Shown: positions 43,520 through 54,164, numbered from the stretch's first letter. The stretch is DNA of 64,000 nucleotides from Geranomyces variabilis (GCA_027603065.1 JADGJP010000001.1:868001-932000), one strand, 5' to 3'. The notes: generated by a model from the sequence alone, not told the origin. Made by a program: numbers and translations.

Positions 43520-44482
43520 ATGCCAGTAATGACAGCAACCGCGCATCTCGCGGACGACAGCGCCAGCCCCGGCGGCAGCAGTCATGGCCATTATAGCCAT
43601 GTTCACAGCCGTGCTCATAGCCGTGGAGGTCCATCAGGCCGAAACTCAAGTGAAGGCATTTTTCCGTCGCTTCAACAATGGGGCTTACCGCCAGCCTTGC
43701 GCGGGCCTTCTCCAACCCGGGGATATACGAGCCGCGGGCTGCATCAGCAACAAAATTGGCTGCAGAGCAATCACGGGCATCACGGCCAGCACGCTCATGA
43801 CGCTCAAGGGCCGTCAACTTTAAAGCTGCCACAAATACCTGCCGGTAAACGTTCGGCTGATCGCACACGAAAGCCGCAGCGCGGACATACGCCAAACCTC
43901 CCGCCAGCGGAAAATCGCAGGCACCACGGTGGGGACGCTGTCGAACAGGCTGCGGCGCTGCTGGCGCATGCGCGCAGGGGCCGGTCTGCTGGAAAGCACG
44001 CCACCGCAATGACATTGCTACCCACGTTGCAAACAGAGGGTAGCGGAAGTAGTGGGAAACTCTACGGACTCACTCTCGCCCGCAATCTTACCGTGCAGCA
44101 GCCGCAGCCGCAGCATGAGCATCTCCAGCCGCGACGGAGTCCTTCGCCGCCGCCGCTACATGCTCCACACCACCCATCTCAGCAACATCATCAGCTATTT
44201 CCAGGGCCGTTTGAGGCACGAGCGCAACCAGCGCTGCGCGGCGGGGAACTGCAAACGACACCCGCTCACTTGTTCTCTCGCCGCAAGTCGTCTCCTCGGG
44301 TTCCGCCACGAGAAGCCGCCGAGCATCACCGGAATCACGACGAAAATGCCCTTCCGCCGCTCATGCCACCAGAAAAAAGTCGTACCTCAGGGTCGGCTCG
44401 CTCGCGGCGGCGCATACCGCAAAAGTCGGCTGGCGCTCTTAAGCTCCCGGATTTGACTCGTCGTCGCGGAGCTGGCGCTTGA
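43520..44482 (+). CDS. Hypothetical His/Pro/Arg-rich disordered protein, 320 aa
   Basis: Single exon from ATG 43520. The N-terminus carries HGHYSHVHSRAHSRGG; the rest is rich in Pro, Gln, His, Ser and Arg, with a short helical part (AVEQAAALLAHARRG). Low-complexity segments such as PQPQHEHLQPRRSPSPPP suggest disorder. The short motif LKLP occurs twice (LKLPQIP and LKLPDLT). No family recognised. Opposite and alternate frames are partly open, so coding status rests mainly on the length and the pyrimidine-rich leader. Confidence 0.5.
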   Translation: MPVMTATAHLADDSASPGGSSHGHYSHVHSRAHSRGGPSGRNSSEGIFPSLQQWGLPPALRGPSPTRGYTSRGLHQQQNWLQSNHGHHGQHAHDAQGPSTLKLPQIPAGKRSADRTRKPQRGHTPNLPPAENRRHHGGDAVEQAAALLAHARRGRSAGKHATAMTLLPTLQTEGSGSSGKLYGLTLARNLTVQQPQPQHEHLQPRRSPSPPPLHAPHHPSQQHHQLFPGPFEARAQPALRGGELQTTPAHLFSRRKSSPRVPPREAAEHHRNHDENALPPLMPPEKSRTSGSARSRRRIPQKSAGALKLPDLTRRRGAGA

Positions 44483-44782
44483 GGTTCTTGCTTTTATTCA
44501 TTGACGGTAGCCTTAGGAACAGGGCCCTCACGCGGCCGTGTACATAGAACAATCTAGGGACTCACCACGCATAGACACTGGGATGGACATTTAATGATAT
44601 CAAAAATTGAAAAGCCGTATTAATTATATTTACAGAATGGAAACGCCGGAGTCTATATGTAAGCGGTCAGCTTAGCTGGCCTCGTGTATCGGTACGTTTC
44701 GATAAAGGGAGATGAGACAGGGAAGTTGCTCAGGTGATGTATAACGGTAAGCCAGGTCAATATAGGCTGCCTGCCAGCGGGT
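44483..44782. other. Tail-to-tail spacer
   Basis: 300 bp of AT-richer sequence between two convergent stop codons, with TTAATTATATTT near 44620. It probably contains both polyadenylation regions. Confidence 0.4.
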
Positions 44783-45991
44783 TCAGGTTTCGGCCCATTC
44801 TTTCCAAGATCCTCGTGCCCACATGACTCCATTGCCGCGGCCGGTATGCCACAAGCCAAACCGTATGAGATCCCTGATCCCCATTAGGAAAGTCCCAAGA
44901 AACAAAGCAGCAGCGGCGTAGCCAAACGCAGTGCACATGTTCCACGGCAGGCAAGAAACGTTGCCTGGCGAAGTGGAAAAGGTCAATCGTGGGCAGTTGC
45001 CGTAACGAACGAGGACTGTTGGTGCTGCAATCCAAAAGCCAAGGTAGACCAAGTCAAGGCCAACCTCAACTCTGCTGAAGCGGGGATGTCGATGTGGCGG
45101 CACGCCGGTAAACGCGGGGAAACAGTAAACGAGGATGCATCCAAAAGAAACAAACTAAATACGCGGAAGTTACAAAGTGCGTTCTTGCTCATTGCCCACA
45201 AGCATGCAAGTCCACAAAGCTTACCAGTGAAGATATGGAAACGAAAGACATAAGGTTGATGCCAGATTTAGCAAGCACAGCCGAGGTGTAGTTGACATTG
45301 AACGACGCGGTTGCAAGGCTTGCAAATGCCGCTGCGAAAGAGGGACATTCCTGTTAGCGCGCAGCTCGTCGCGCCTTGAAATTTTCAAAGACAAGAGAAA
45401 CCCACCTCCAGCCATGAACAGTTGCGTCATGCGCATGAGAAAACGGTACTCTGTGACGGTCTCGAATCGTTTTGGTAATGGGACAGCTCGGGTGTAGAGC
45501 AATAAATGCGTGGCGCTCCTTCGCGGCAATCGGCCTGCTGAAGCCGTCGAAATGGGTCTGCGAATCGATGGCCCGTCCTCGCGAGGTGTGTTTTCCTCTC
45601 GCACCGGCGGAACCGAACCGCCTGCGCCTCCACGTCGGGACTGAGGTTCAAGCCCACGCTGTTGGTGTTGTTTTGTTGAAGATGGGCCGCGATAGCTTGT
45701 GCTTGCGCCCACATTATTCGAGGTGTGCGGGGTATGGAGCAAACTTTGATTGCTAATATCATCAAGGTTTCTGCTTGAGTCGTGGGTGGTGGCAGCGGTG
45801 CCAGAAGAGAAGCGGGAGCTATCGTCGGAGGTGGTGGCGGGGGCCGCTCGGTAGTGATCAAGTGCAAGCGAGGGATAGGAAGCGGCGGGAACAGCTGCGG
45901 CTGACGACGCCGAAGACGACCCAGGCGAGTGAAGAGGGCTGGCGTGCTGTTGGTAAGAGTGCAGGTCCGCCACGCTACCCGACTGCGACAT
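44783..45991 (-). CDS. Four-helix membrane protein, MARVEL-like
   Basis: Exons 45991-45406, 45331-45225 and 45154-44783 (introns 74 and 70 nt) give 354 residues. The first 170 residues are Ser/Ala/Pro/His-rich and probably cytosolic. Four hydrophobic helices follow: from TEYRFLMRMTQLFMAGGAAFA, NLMSFVSISSLFVSFGCILVYC, GLDLVYLGFWIAAPTVLV and CTAFGYAAAALFLGTFLMG. The spacing and an Arg before helix 1 fit fungal MARVEL-domain proteins of the plasma membrane, but no diagnostic residue proves it. The loop between helices 3 and 4 has two Cys (CPRLTF, CLPWNMC) that could form a disulphide. Function is not predictable beyond membrane organisation. Confidence 0.7.
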
Positions 45992-46382
45992 TTTGCGCTA
46001 AAGAGAAGCGGAGAAGGACCCGCAATGCAGGCGTTATGGCAGCAGGCAACTCAAGCGAGCCCCAGGAAGTATAGAGCAGCGCTGCGAGTGAAGATAAACT
46101 GTCCGCGTTGCGTTGGGGGGCACGCTTTCAAATGTTAGAAATGGGCTGAGCGCCGAGAAAAGAGCAGCGAAAACGGCAAACCTTGAACGCCAACCCGGAC
46201 TCGGAGTCGACGGACGCGCCTCGCAACTCCCGGATCCCGGCCAGCACCCTGAAATGCCAAGGAGAAGGCAGCTGTGCCCGCTACACCGTGCCGGCCGGGC
46301 GGCTTACAATCTGTATCTCTTCAGTATAATTTACAAATATACAAAGTAAGTAGAGGGTGACAGTACCCCGGCCATATTGCGG
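45992..46382. other. Spacer between MARVEL-like and RhoGEF genes
   Basis: About 390 bp. It should contain the promoter of the MARVEL-like gene and the 3' UTR of the giant RhoGEF, both on the minus strand. The AT-rich TATAATTTACAAATATAC near 46322 may be part of the RhoGEF polyadenylation region. Confidence 0.35.
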
Positions 46383-49300
46383 TCATACTGCGGGCACGCG
46401 CAATGTGCGGTTGCGTGCAGCCTCCTGCAGATCTTTGTTTGCAGCCGCGACCAAAAATTTCAGGGCATTAGCACTCTGGCCTGCGGACGGCCCGGCCTTG
46501 TCTCCTCGAAGCAGGGCTATCTGTCTGCGCGCGCGTGCAAGTTCCACGACCAGGTCACGCGACGTCTCGTTGGCCGTCTGAAGCGCTTTGTTGGTTTCTT
46601 GCTGTTTCTCCTGGAGCGAAGTGACCAGTTGCTGCAGTCGTGCGCAATCTCGCTCACTATCGCGCAGCCGAAGTTGGCACTCGTCTATCTTGCGTAACGC
46701 GTCATTTTTGGAAACCGCAAGCCTCTCAAAGCCTTTGGTTAGGGCCACGGTGCGGCGATTGATGTCGGCCATAGCGTGATAGTGCTCAGCTTTGTGCGCT
46801 TGGAACTTGACGTGCAGCTCTTCGCGGTCCCGCTCGTACTTTTCGAGTCTCGCCAATTGTTCCGATATTTGTTGACTCAACTTGCTATTCTCGGCAACGA
46901 GTTTTTTGACTCGTGTTTTCGATTTTGCGCTGGTTGTGGCATAGAGCGTCTTGATCTGTTCCGCCTCTTCGACCGCCGCATCGCGCTGCTCCTGGCATTC
47001 GGCAAGTTCGCTGCGCGACCGCTCGCACTGCCATATGAGATCAATAATGCGGCCAGCGATCTCTTTAGCATTTGTCGCTGAACCACCAAGTTCTTCGAGA
47101 GTTGACCCCCGGCTGTCATCAAATTCCTTTTTCGGGCGTTCCATTGAATCGGGGCCGGGTGATGGGGCCGCTCTTTCTGAGGCATTCTCAAGGGCTTCCG
47201 CAATTTCCGTATATACAACTCTCAGCTCTGATAATTCGCGTGCCACGTTTCCGGCTGCACTCCGCGCGCGTTCGACCTCAAATTCAGATGAAGCTAACGC
47301 TCCGTTGATGTGCCGAAGATCATCAGCCGCGGCTCTTAGCAGTTCCTCAGATTGCGCATACCGGCGGTTCAAATCCTCGTGCTCCACGCTACATTGTCGA
47401 AGCTCGCGCTTAAGCATCTTGATCCGCTCCCGCGCCTTCTTGCCTTCCTTTCTGGCGGCAGCCAGGGTAGTCTCCGTCTCGCTGAGCGCTTTTCCGGCTT
47501 GCACCCCCTCCTCTTGAGCCGCTTTGAGTGCTTTTGACAGCTCGAAATTTTCTTTCTCGAGCTTGGTTTTGTCATTCTGGATGCCTCCCATAGTTCGCTC
47601 AATCATTCTTTGCAACTCGGCATTTTCTCGCTCCAAGCGCTGCATGCGGTCCGTGTCAAAAGCATGCGCACGCTTCGCTTCAAGTAAAAGTTCATGCGTC
47701 TTGGATTTTTCTTCACTTAAATGCTCCAGCTTGGCCTGAAGCCGTTCCAGTGGCGCAACAACGATCTCCGCGCGCTCAGCTCTGGCGGAAGCACGCTGCA
47801 CCTCTTCCTTTGCGAGTTCAAGATCTCTTTTGGTTGTACCGAGGGTCGACGTGACTTCTTCCACTGACTTCACAAGCCCCGCCTTGTCGCGGGTCAGCTT
47901 GTCCACCTTGCGATCCGATCGCTGCATCTGTTTTTCAAGGTCCGCCAAAGCAAGCGTAAGCTGAGCGATCCTTCCGTCCGCTGCGTGCTTTAATTGGGCA
48001 AGTTCGGCTTCATAGCTACGCTGCGCAGTCACTTGAGCTGCTTTTTGAGCCGCAGCAGCCTCCTCAGCCTGAGCAATTTTGCGCTGGAGATCCGCGAGGG
48101 TTTTCGCTTGCGCATCGTTTACTTCCTGCAACTTCTGTTTCTCGCGCTCCATTGTTTCCATCTCCTTCAATGCGGAGCTCAACGCAGAGTTGCGCTCTGA
48201 AAGTGTGCCGTCTCCGCCGGGCTTATCAGCAGTGGCGAGCTTGAGCTGCGCGATCTCTTGCTCATAGGCGGCCTGCGCGGCGAGCGACAGAGCTTGACTT
48301 TTCTCAAGCATTACAGTTGTCTGCTTCAGGTCTGTCACGGATTTTAGCAAGTCGTCTCGTTCTCGCTCGAGCTTCTCCTTGTCCTTCGCCGCAACGGCAA
48401 GTGCACGGTCCACCTCGGTTTGAGCTCTTTTCATCTCCGCGAGAGACTTCTGCAGGTCGTCTTTCTCGCGCCCAAGCTTTGCAGTTTTTCGTTCCAAGCG
48501 GTCAGTGGTCTCGGTGTGCTTAGTTTTCAAGTCCACAAGCAATTCCTGATGCCGACTCTTTAATTCCTTGATCTCTTCGGTCAGAGTTGCCACCTTTTCC
48601 GCCAAACGCTCCATTGGAGCAATCTTTGCCTCGGCTCGCTCAGCGCGCGCGACCATCCGCTGTATCTCATCTTGAAGCTTACGGTTGGCCTCACGCCCGC
48701 TCTCCTCCGCGGCCCGCGCCACTTCAATATCCTTGGAAGCCTTTTTCAGCGCCTTTTCTTGCTCCAACACCCGAGCATCCATCTTCTCCTTGTCAGCCGC
48801 AAAGAGCTTCAATTGTAGTTTGTTTTCGGCGAGGAGCTCTTTCTGCTTGGCGTGGTCTACTGCCAGTTGTGCATTTGTATCGAAGAGTGTCTTGAATTGA
48901 CTACGTCCAGATTCGAGCGACCGTTGCATGTCACGCCGGGTGCGCTCCGACTCAGCATAAATCTGTTGATCACGCGCACGCTGGTCCCGAAGTCTGTCCA
49001 ATTCAGACGCTATGCTTGCTTTGGCATCTTCTGCCTGTCTCAGCCGCTCAGAGCTTTCGGCGCGTACTTTAAGGAGATCCTGCTCGGCCGTCGCCAGTTT
49101 TTGCGAGGTTCCAGCCAATTCGACGCGACTCTTGATCAGATCTGTGTCGACATTAGCGAGTTTTTGCGCAAGGGTTAAAGCCTCCGTGCGGGTTTTACTC
49201 GCATCCTGCTCGCTGGCCGAGAGTTTTTGTGTCAGCGCCGCGATTTCCACATTCTTGCATGCAATGGCGCGATCGTGCTCCTTTTCTGCATTTTCTAAGT

Positions 49301-52300
49301 TCTGCTGCACTGCGCGCAGGCGGATCTCGCCAATTTCTTGCTCACGTAGCAAAGCTGCTTCGGCATTAGCGCGCGCCGTCTCGGCTGCTGCACGGCTTGC
49401 ATCGGCCCGCGAACGATTCTTTGCGGCGTCGCGTTCTAGCGTCGCGAGTTTTTGCGTGAGCGTCATGGACTCTGCCGACTTTGCGGCAAGAAGTTGGTTA
49501 CGGTCCTCCAGTAGCTTTTGTAACTTCTTCAGCTCTGTTTCTGCTCCCTCCGCGCTTTGCTGCAGCCGCGCGATTTCAATTTGCAGCTTTGCACAGGTTG
49601 CATCGCGCTCAACCAAAGCGATTTGCGCTAATTGGAGCTTTTCCTCTCCTGCCGTGCGGGCGCTCACCGCCTCTTCTATCTGAGCAAAGAGCTCTTTCTC
49701 GCGCTCACGAGCCGCATCGGCGCTTGCCTGCTGAGCAGCCAGTGCTGCACGCAGCTCAGCGCTTTCACGTTTCTCGCGTTCCAAACGCTGTTCAGCTTCT
49801 TCGTGCGCTTTCGCAAGTACTGTGTGCTCGATTTGGACGTATTCTGCGCGCCTTTCCGCTGCTGCGAGTGCATTTTCGCATCCCGCCAATGCTACCGCGA
49901 GTTGGTCCCGTTCAATATTCCACTCGCTCAGCTGTCTAGCAAGCTTAGCGCGGGCTTCAGACACTAGCTCGCGTTCTCGCGCAAGTTCGGTTAAGGCAGT
50001 TTCCGCCGCCGTCCGCAGCTGAGCGCACTCGGCGGTTAATGCAGCGGCGTTGGATGTTTCATCAATCGGCTCGTTGTGCTCGACTGCAGCGCTTACAGCA
50101 TCACGGTCAAGCGTTAGCAAACCAGCCTTTGTTTGTACTTTGACAACAGCAGCACATTCGAATGGTTGCGCGGAGCGACGGTACGCATCAAGCCACGCTG
50201 CTTTTACTTCTAGGGACAGCATTGAAACACAATATCGTTCCGCGACCCCACGGGAGGCGTCAGGAAGGAACTCAAGCTCCAACAGTGTCGTTGCTACCGC
50301 CGCAGTGTTCTCGCGAACGTCCGCGACAATGCATTGCTTGAATGGCGCCAGCGCAATAGTATGCATTTTGTCCCGCCAGTCCTTCTTGGCGAGGAGCAGC
50401 GCATCGTTGAAAAGTAACAGCTGTCGAACCTTCTTTCCCTCTGTAAAGATCCCAAACACGGCGTCTTCGCGCACAAGATGCCGGGACGCACTGACGATGA
50501 TCGTCTTGTCAGCAAAGTCGCTTTGTACGTCGGCCATCTTGCGGGTGGCTGCGCCCTCCGCCTGTTTGGTCCCTGCGTTGACGATGCCGATGATGTTTTG
50601 CACGCGCTCCGATGCGACGCGCAATACCTCGTAGTCGGGTGAAGCATCTTCGGTATATTTTATGATTTCCCGAATCAGAAGCGGGTACTTGCAGATTCGC
50701 TGTACCGGCTTGATCAAAAACCCGCCAAGGTCCAGCCGTCGCGCGAGCGGGTGGCGGTACGCCTCCTCGAGAAACAAGCGATACTCGCGCTTAGACTGCA
50801 TCATACTAAGATGTTTGGCCCCAGATTCGGATTGGCGACTACAATATGGAGTGTAGCTGACGAACCGGTCCATCGCTGTCACGAGCAAATCTCCGAACTG
50901 CTCGATAATTGGGTTGGCCGCATACAATTCCTCGAGTCGTGCGAGGAATTCCGAGTTGATAGTCAAGAGCTCCTCAATGTTGGAAAAGAGGATGTGGATG
51001 TTTTTTGCGCTGATGACCTTTTTGTCCACCATGGGCCGCATGAACAGCGCAATGATGATTTTCAGATCACGAACGTAATCTCGCTCGGTTTTTATGAACT
51101 CGAAGATGGCTGTCATACGTTGTTGTGCGCGATGGGACATCGCGACAAGCGTTGCCGCGCTGATGCGCTCCTGCCAGCGGTCGTTCCCGTTCGGCGCGAT
51201 AAGCAGGTCGTCAAGATGCAGCAAGGGCGACGTTGACGACATGTCAAATGTGCTTTCCATCAATGTCGCTTTGGACTGGCCGGAGAAATGCGATTTACGG
51301 TCCTTGTCGCCTCGCAGGAAAATGGACAACCGATTTAACCCCTTTGATGGACCGCCGCCGCTGCTCGAGTCTCCATCGAGTTGGTGAGGCGGAGTGCTCC
51401 TCGCGCGTGCATGACTGGCCATCGCATTGACTCGCTCCTCGAACACACCTGTGTCGAGATCACTGGAACCTTCTGTCACTACGGACAAGCCGGAAGTGTC
51501 GGCCGCCATACCCTCCAAATCTCCTGAGACAGAGTTCGGAGCAACGGGAGTCGGCGGGGCCGAGTTTGACCGGGTGCGCGCGGCCTTTTTCTTGCTGTTA
51601 GCCGGTGCTTTGGTGGTAATGCGCTTCTGAAACCAGGACTTTCGCCGGTCGTTTGTCGAATCTGCTTCGGGCTCAGGCTCTGGGACTTGTGCAGCAGGTT
51701 TTGTCACACTTGACGGTCCCACCCGCGGTTGCACCGTGACAGGAGATGCGGTCTCAGCCTCGTCTGGGCACGGCCGCACTAGCATTGCGGGAAACCACCC
51801 CGACTGTGGGGTTTTGCCGCCTAGATTTTTCATGCCTCGCCACCATCCGCCTTCCGGTACTTCCATGACCACGATCATCTCGCCAACAATGAGATCTAGC
51901 TCGTCGGCTTTGGCCTTCTCATAGGGGAGCTTAACGATGACTTTGCTTCCTGCAAGCGGCGTCCAGGCCTCTACTCCTTCCTCCTCATTAACATCTTCCT
52001 GCTCGGCGCCGGCTTGGTTCTCGTCCTCCCTGTCGCTGTCGCCTCCGGCAGGAGCTGTCACCCAGCTTGCGGCAGTCAGAGGCGATGCATTTTCAAACTC
52101 ACTATCGACTCCGGGCTGCACGCTCGAGGTATCGATCGTCCATGTCTCGACTTCAACGCATTCGGCTGGAAAATAACCCTGCAGGCCATTATTTGGACCC
52201 CAAGATCTGTTTGTTCCATACCACCAATGCTCGTTGTCCGTGGCGGGAGTCAAATCCAGCTCAACTACGTCGCCGACCTCGAGCGCTAGTTCCGTGTCGT

Positions 52301-53729
52301 CAGAAGGTACATGAGCTGCCAGCACCCGCAGCGACATTCCTTTGGCAGCTCCATGGCGTTTTGCCGCAGCCGAACCCGGTGCTGAGTTTGTTGAGCTCAA
52401 AGTATTGGTGACGCTTGGTCTTGGCTCATCGGAAGAAACTCCTTCTGATTCAGGCAGCGCTGCGCCGCGATCCGCAGCATCAAGAGATGGTTTTCGATAT
52501 TGTGCATGATCCACGCGGGAGTGCTCGCTATCCGCAACTGACAGCCTTTCTGATGTCAATGCAACTGACGGTCGTTCTGATGTCAATGCAACTGACGGTC
52601 GTTCTGATGTCAATGCAACTGACGGTCGTTCTGATGTTAATGCAACTGACGGTCGCTCTGATGTCAATGCAACTGACGGTCGTTCTGATGTCAACGCAAC
52701 TGACGGCCTTTCTGATGTCAACGCAACTGACGGCCTTTCTGATGTCAACGCAACTGATGGCCTCTCTGATGTGAACGCAACCGATGGCCTCTCTGATGTG
52801 AACGCAACCGATGGCCTTTCTGATGTCAATACTGAACCTTCGGGACTCATCACACAGCTGGAATCCAGCTCCGACGCACTGTTCCCATCTCGGTCCTGAC
52901 TGGATTCTGTCGTTCGGGCAGCGGAGGAGTATTTGATAGCGGGAACCGTGAGCGCACGCCGAGCGGCGGAATTTGGTACTGCTGGCTCGCTTTTCACTGA
53001 GGCAGCTCTTCGCGCGTCTACATTCCGAGCTTGCGTTACAGAAGAATTCAGAGGGTCCAATTCATCGCTGACGGTGTCCGCGAAGGCTGCAACTTCGTTT
53101 GAGCGAGAAATTTTGCCTGCTGACGCCAGCGCAGCAGCAGCTTCCAGATGACTTGTTTCTGGCCTTTCTGTAGCCGGCGATGTGTCTGGAATCTCGGACG
53201 TGGTAATCCCATTAGCTGAGGCGGCCGAGGTTTCTTGTAATATTTCCGGAAGGCCACTGACAGGCGGTGAAGGGGGAGACGGGGAATTGACCCTCGGAGG
53301 GCTGACCACGGACGATGTCTTTGCGCTGGTTACAGCTGCGTGATCGCCGACAGCCGTTGGCGTCGCAGAGCTACGCAATGGAGGGGCATCTGAAGGAGGT
53401 GTTGCGATTGTAGGTTCCTCCCTAACAGCCATATGCATATCAGAGGGAGGGGAGATTGGCTCTGGGCTCACTGGAGCCGATTGCTCAGCGTGAGCTGAAG
53501 GTGGTGGGGAAGACGTGAAAGTGTCCGTCCGCAAAGTTGGTGGCGTGTCTATCGGCTGGACGATGGCGGCATGGCTGGGCTCTATGATGCTAGATGGCGG
53601 CTCTGCGACTGCAGGTTCAATGTCCGTCATTGGTGCTGCCGAAGCAGCGGGTGTATCTGGTGAAGCGGGGCGACCTGGCGCCGATGGCGGATCGTCAGAT
53701 GACTGTGTTTGCGGCGCCGGCGGATCCAT
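46383..53729 (-). CDS. Giant SH3-SH3-RhoGEF(DH-PH)-coiled-coil protein
   Basis: One uninterrupted exon encodes about 2448 residues, the largest gene here. Approximate order: Pro/Ser/Thr-rich N-terminus (1-300); 11 copies of a nine-residue repeat, typically LTSERPSVA (300-398); SH3 domain 1 (463-526, ALEVGDVVEL, WWYGT, GYFPAECVEV); SH3 domain 2 (591-656, DELDLIVGE, GWWRGM, GWFPAMLV); DH domain (870-1056, RMTAIFEFIKTERDYVRDL, FLIKPVQRICKYPLLIREI); PH-like domain (1063-1188, LLLFNDALLLAKKD); then about 1200 residues of coiled coil to the end. The DH CR1 and CR3 regions are intact, so GEF activity toward a Rho/Rac/Cdc42 GTPase is likely. ATG 53729 (M-D-P-P-A-P) is the first in frame; open sequence upstream lacks an ATG. 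A polarity or cytokinesis role is inference. Confidence 0.92.
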   Translation of the reverse strand: MDPPAPQTQSSDDPPSAPGRPASPDTPAASAAPMTDIEPAVAEPPSSIIEPSHAAIVQPIDTPPTLRTDTFTSSPPPSAHAEQSAPVSPEPISPPSDMHMAVREEPTIATPPSDAPPLRSSATPTAVGDHAAVTSAKTSSVVSPPRVNSPSPPSPPVSGLPEILQETSAASANGITTSEIPDTSPATERPETSHLEAAAALASAGKISRSNEVAAFADTVSDELDPLNSSVTQARNVDARRAASVKSEPAVPNSAARRALTVPAIKYSSAARTTESSQDRDGNSASELDSSCVMSPEGSVLTSERPSVAFTSERPSVAFTSERPSVALTSERPSVALTSERPSVALTSERPSVALTSERPSVALTSERPSVALTSERPSVALTSERPSVALTSERLSVADSEHSRVDHAQYRKPSLDAADRGAALPESEGVSSDEPRPSVTNTLSSTNSAPGSAAAKRHGAAKGMSLRVLAAHVPSDDTELALEVGDVVELDLTPATDNEHWWYGTNRSWGPNNGLQGYFPAECVEVETWTIDTSSVQPGVDSEFENASPLTAASWVTAPAGGDSDREDENQAGAEQEDVNEEEGVEAWTPLAGSKVIVKLPYEKAKADELDLIVGEMIVVMEVPEGGWWRGMKNLGGKTPQSGWFPAMLVRPCPDEAETASPVTVQPRVGPSSVTKPAAQVPEPEPEADSTNDRRKSWFQKRITTKAPANSKKKAARTRSNSAPPTPVAPNSVSGDLEGMAADTSGLSVVTEGSSDLDTGVFEERVNAMASHARARSTPPHQLDGDSSSGGGPSKGLNRLSIFLRGDKDRKSHFSGQSKATLMESTFDMSSTSPLLHLDDLLIAPNGNDRWQERISAATLVAMSHRAQQRMTAIFEFIKTERDYVRDLKIIIALFMRPMVDKKVISAKNIHILFSNIEELLTINSEFLARLEELYAANPIIEQFGDLLVTAMDRFVSYTPYCSRQSESGAKHLSMMQSKREYRLFLEEAYRHPLARRLDLGGFLIKPVQRICKYPLLIREIIKYTEDASPDYEVLRVASERVQNIIGIVNAGTKQAEGAATRKMADVQSDFADKTIIVSASRHLVREDAVFGIFTEGKKVRQLLLFNDALLLAKKDWRDKMHTIALAPFKQCIVADVRENTAAVATTLLELEFLPDASRGVAERYCVSMLSLEVKAAWLDAYRRSAQPFECAAVVKVQTKAGLLTLDRDAVSAAVEHNEPIDETSNAAALTAECAQLRTAAETALTELARERELVSEARAKLARQLSEWNIERDQLAVALAGCENALAAAERRAEYVQIEHTVLAKAHEEAEQRLEREKRESAELRAALAAQQASADAAREREKELFAQIEEAVSARTAGEEKLQLAQIALVERDATCAKLQIEIARLQQSAEGAETELKKLQKLLEDRNQLLAAKSAESMTLTQKLATLERDAAKNRSRADASRAAAETARANAEAALLREQEIGEIRLRAVQQNLENAEKEHDRAIACKNVEIAALTQKLSASEQDASKTRTEALTLAQKLANVDTDLIKSRVELAGTSQKLATAEQDLLKVRAESSERLRQAEDAKASIASELDRLRDQRARDQQIYAESERTRRDMQRSLESGRSQFKTLFDTNAQLAVDHAKQKELLAENKLQLKLFAADKEKMDARVLEQEKALKKASKDIEVARAAEESGREANRKLQDEIQRMVARAERAEAKIAPMERLAEKVATLTEEIKELKSRHQELLVDLKTKHTETTDRLERKTAKLGREKDDLQKSLAEMKRAQTEVDRALAVAAKDKEKLERERDDLLKSVTDLKQTTVMLEKSQALSLAAQAAYEQEIAQLKLATADKPGGDGTLSERNSALSSALKEMETMEREKQKLQEVNDAQAKTLADLQRKIAQAEEAAAAQKAAQVTAQRSYEAELAQLKHAADGRIAQLTLALADLEKQMQRSDRKVDKLTRDKAGLVKSVEEVTSTLGTTKRDLELAKEEVQRASARAERAEIVVAPLERLQAKLEHLSEEKSKTHELLLEAKRAHAFDTDRMQRLERENAELQRMIERTMGGIQNDKTKLEKENFELSKALKAAQEEGVQAGKALSETETTLAAARKEGKKARERIKMLKRELRQCSVEHEDLNRRYAQSEELLRAAADDLRHINGALASSEFEVERARSAAGNVARELSELRVVYTEIAEALENASERAAPSPGPDSMERPKKEFDDSRGSTLEELGGSATNAKEIAGRIIDLIWQCERSRSELAECQEQRDAAVEEAEQIKTLYATTSAKSKTRVKKLVAENSKLSQQISEQLARLEKYERDREELHVKFQAHKAEHYHAMADINRRTVALTKGFERLAVSKNDALRKIDECQLRLRDSERDCARLQQLVTSLQEKQQETNKALQTANETSRDLVVELARARRQIALLRGDKAGPSAGQSANALKFLVAAANKDLQEAARNRTLRVPAV
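52534..52830 (-). repeat. 27-bp coding minisatellite, 11 perfect-length units
   Basis: Eleven contiguous 27-bp units without length change, encoding (L/F)TSERP(S)VA in the RhoGEF. Plus-strand unit begins GCAACTGACGG. Substitutions are graded along the array, with the units at each end differing most. Confidence 0.97.
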
Positions 53730-54164
53730 GAGCGAAAGAATGGGAAGAACGTTTGCAATCTCTGGCGGGAAGACAGCGGGACGGCAAGCCGCGCAAGCAA
53801 GCACCTCCCTCCGACTTGGGGTCCGTTCTGACAGCGGCGGAGTTTTGGAATAGCGGATGTGGTAAGCAAGAACGTGTGGCTTGTGTGGCGCATGAGTGGC
53901 TTGGCTGGGGCCGCCAGTTGTCTCGTCTCGGTCGTTCGCTGTGCCCTGCCCGTCTTGTTTGCCAGTCAACAGATCGGCTGCTTGTATGTGCCGACAACCG
54001 TTGTTTGCACGACAAGGTAAATGAGCTGCATCTTCAGTGCATCGGGCGATGTAGCAGCTGCGCCAACCACCAACCGTGAACGTTCCTGAGCCACTGTCTC
54101 CGTTGCTGTCAGTTTCTCACCGGTCTTGTGCTCGTCCAACCATTCCCAGCACGCATTATCAGCT
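53730..54164. other. Divergent promoter, RhoGEF / RRM-like protein
   Basis: About 435 bp between head-to-head starts. The minus-strand frame of the RhoGEF stays open for another 80 codons here but has no ATG, so it is treated as leader. Confidence 0.4.

Noticed and set aside
52415-52774. Plus-strand frame with MSMQLTVVL repeats over the minisatellite
   Set aside because: It is the mirror of the RhoGEF repeat. The minus frame runs uninterrupted for 2448 codons with clear domains.
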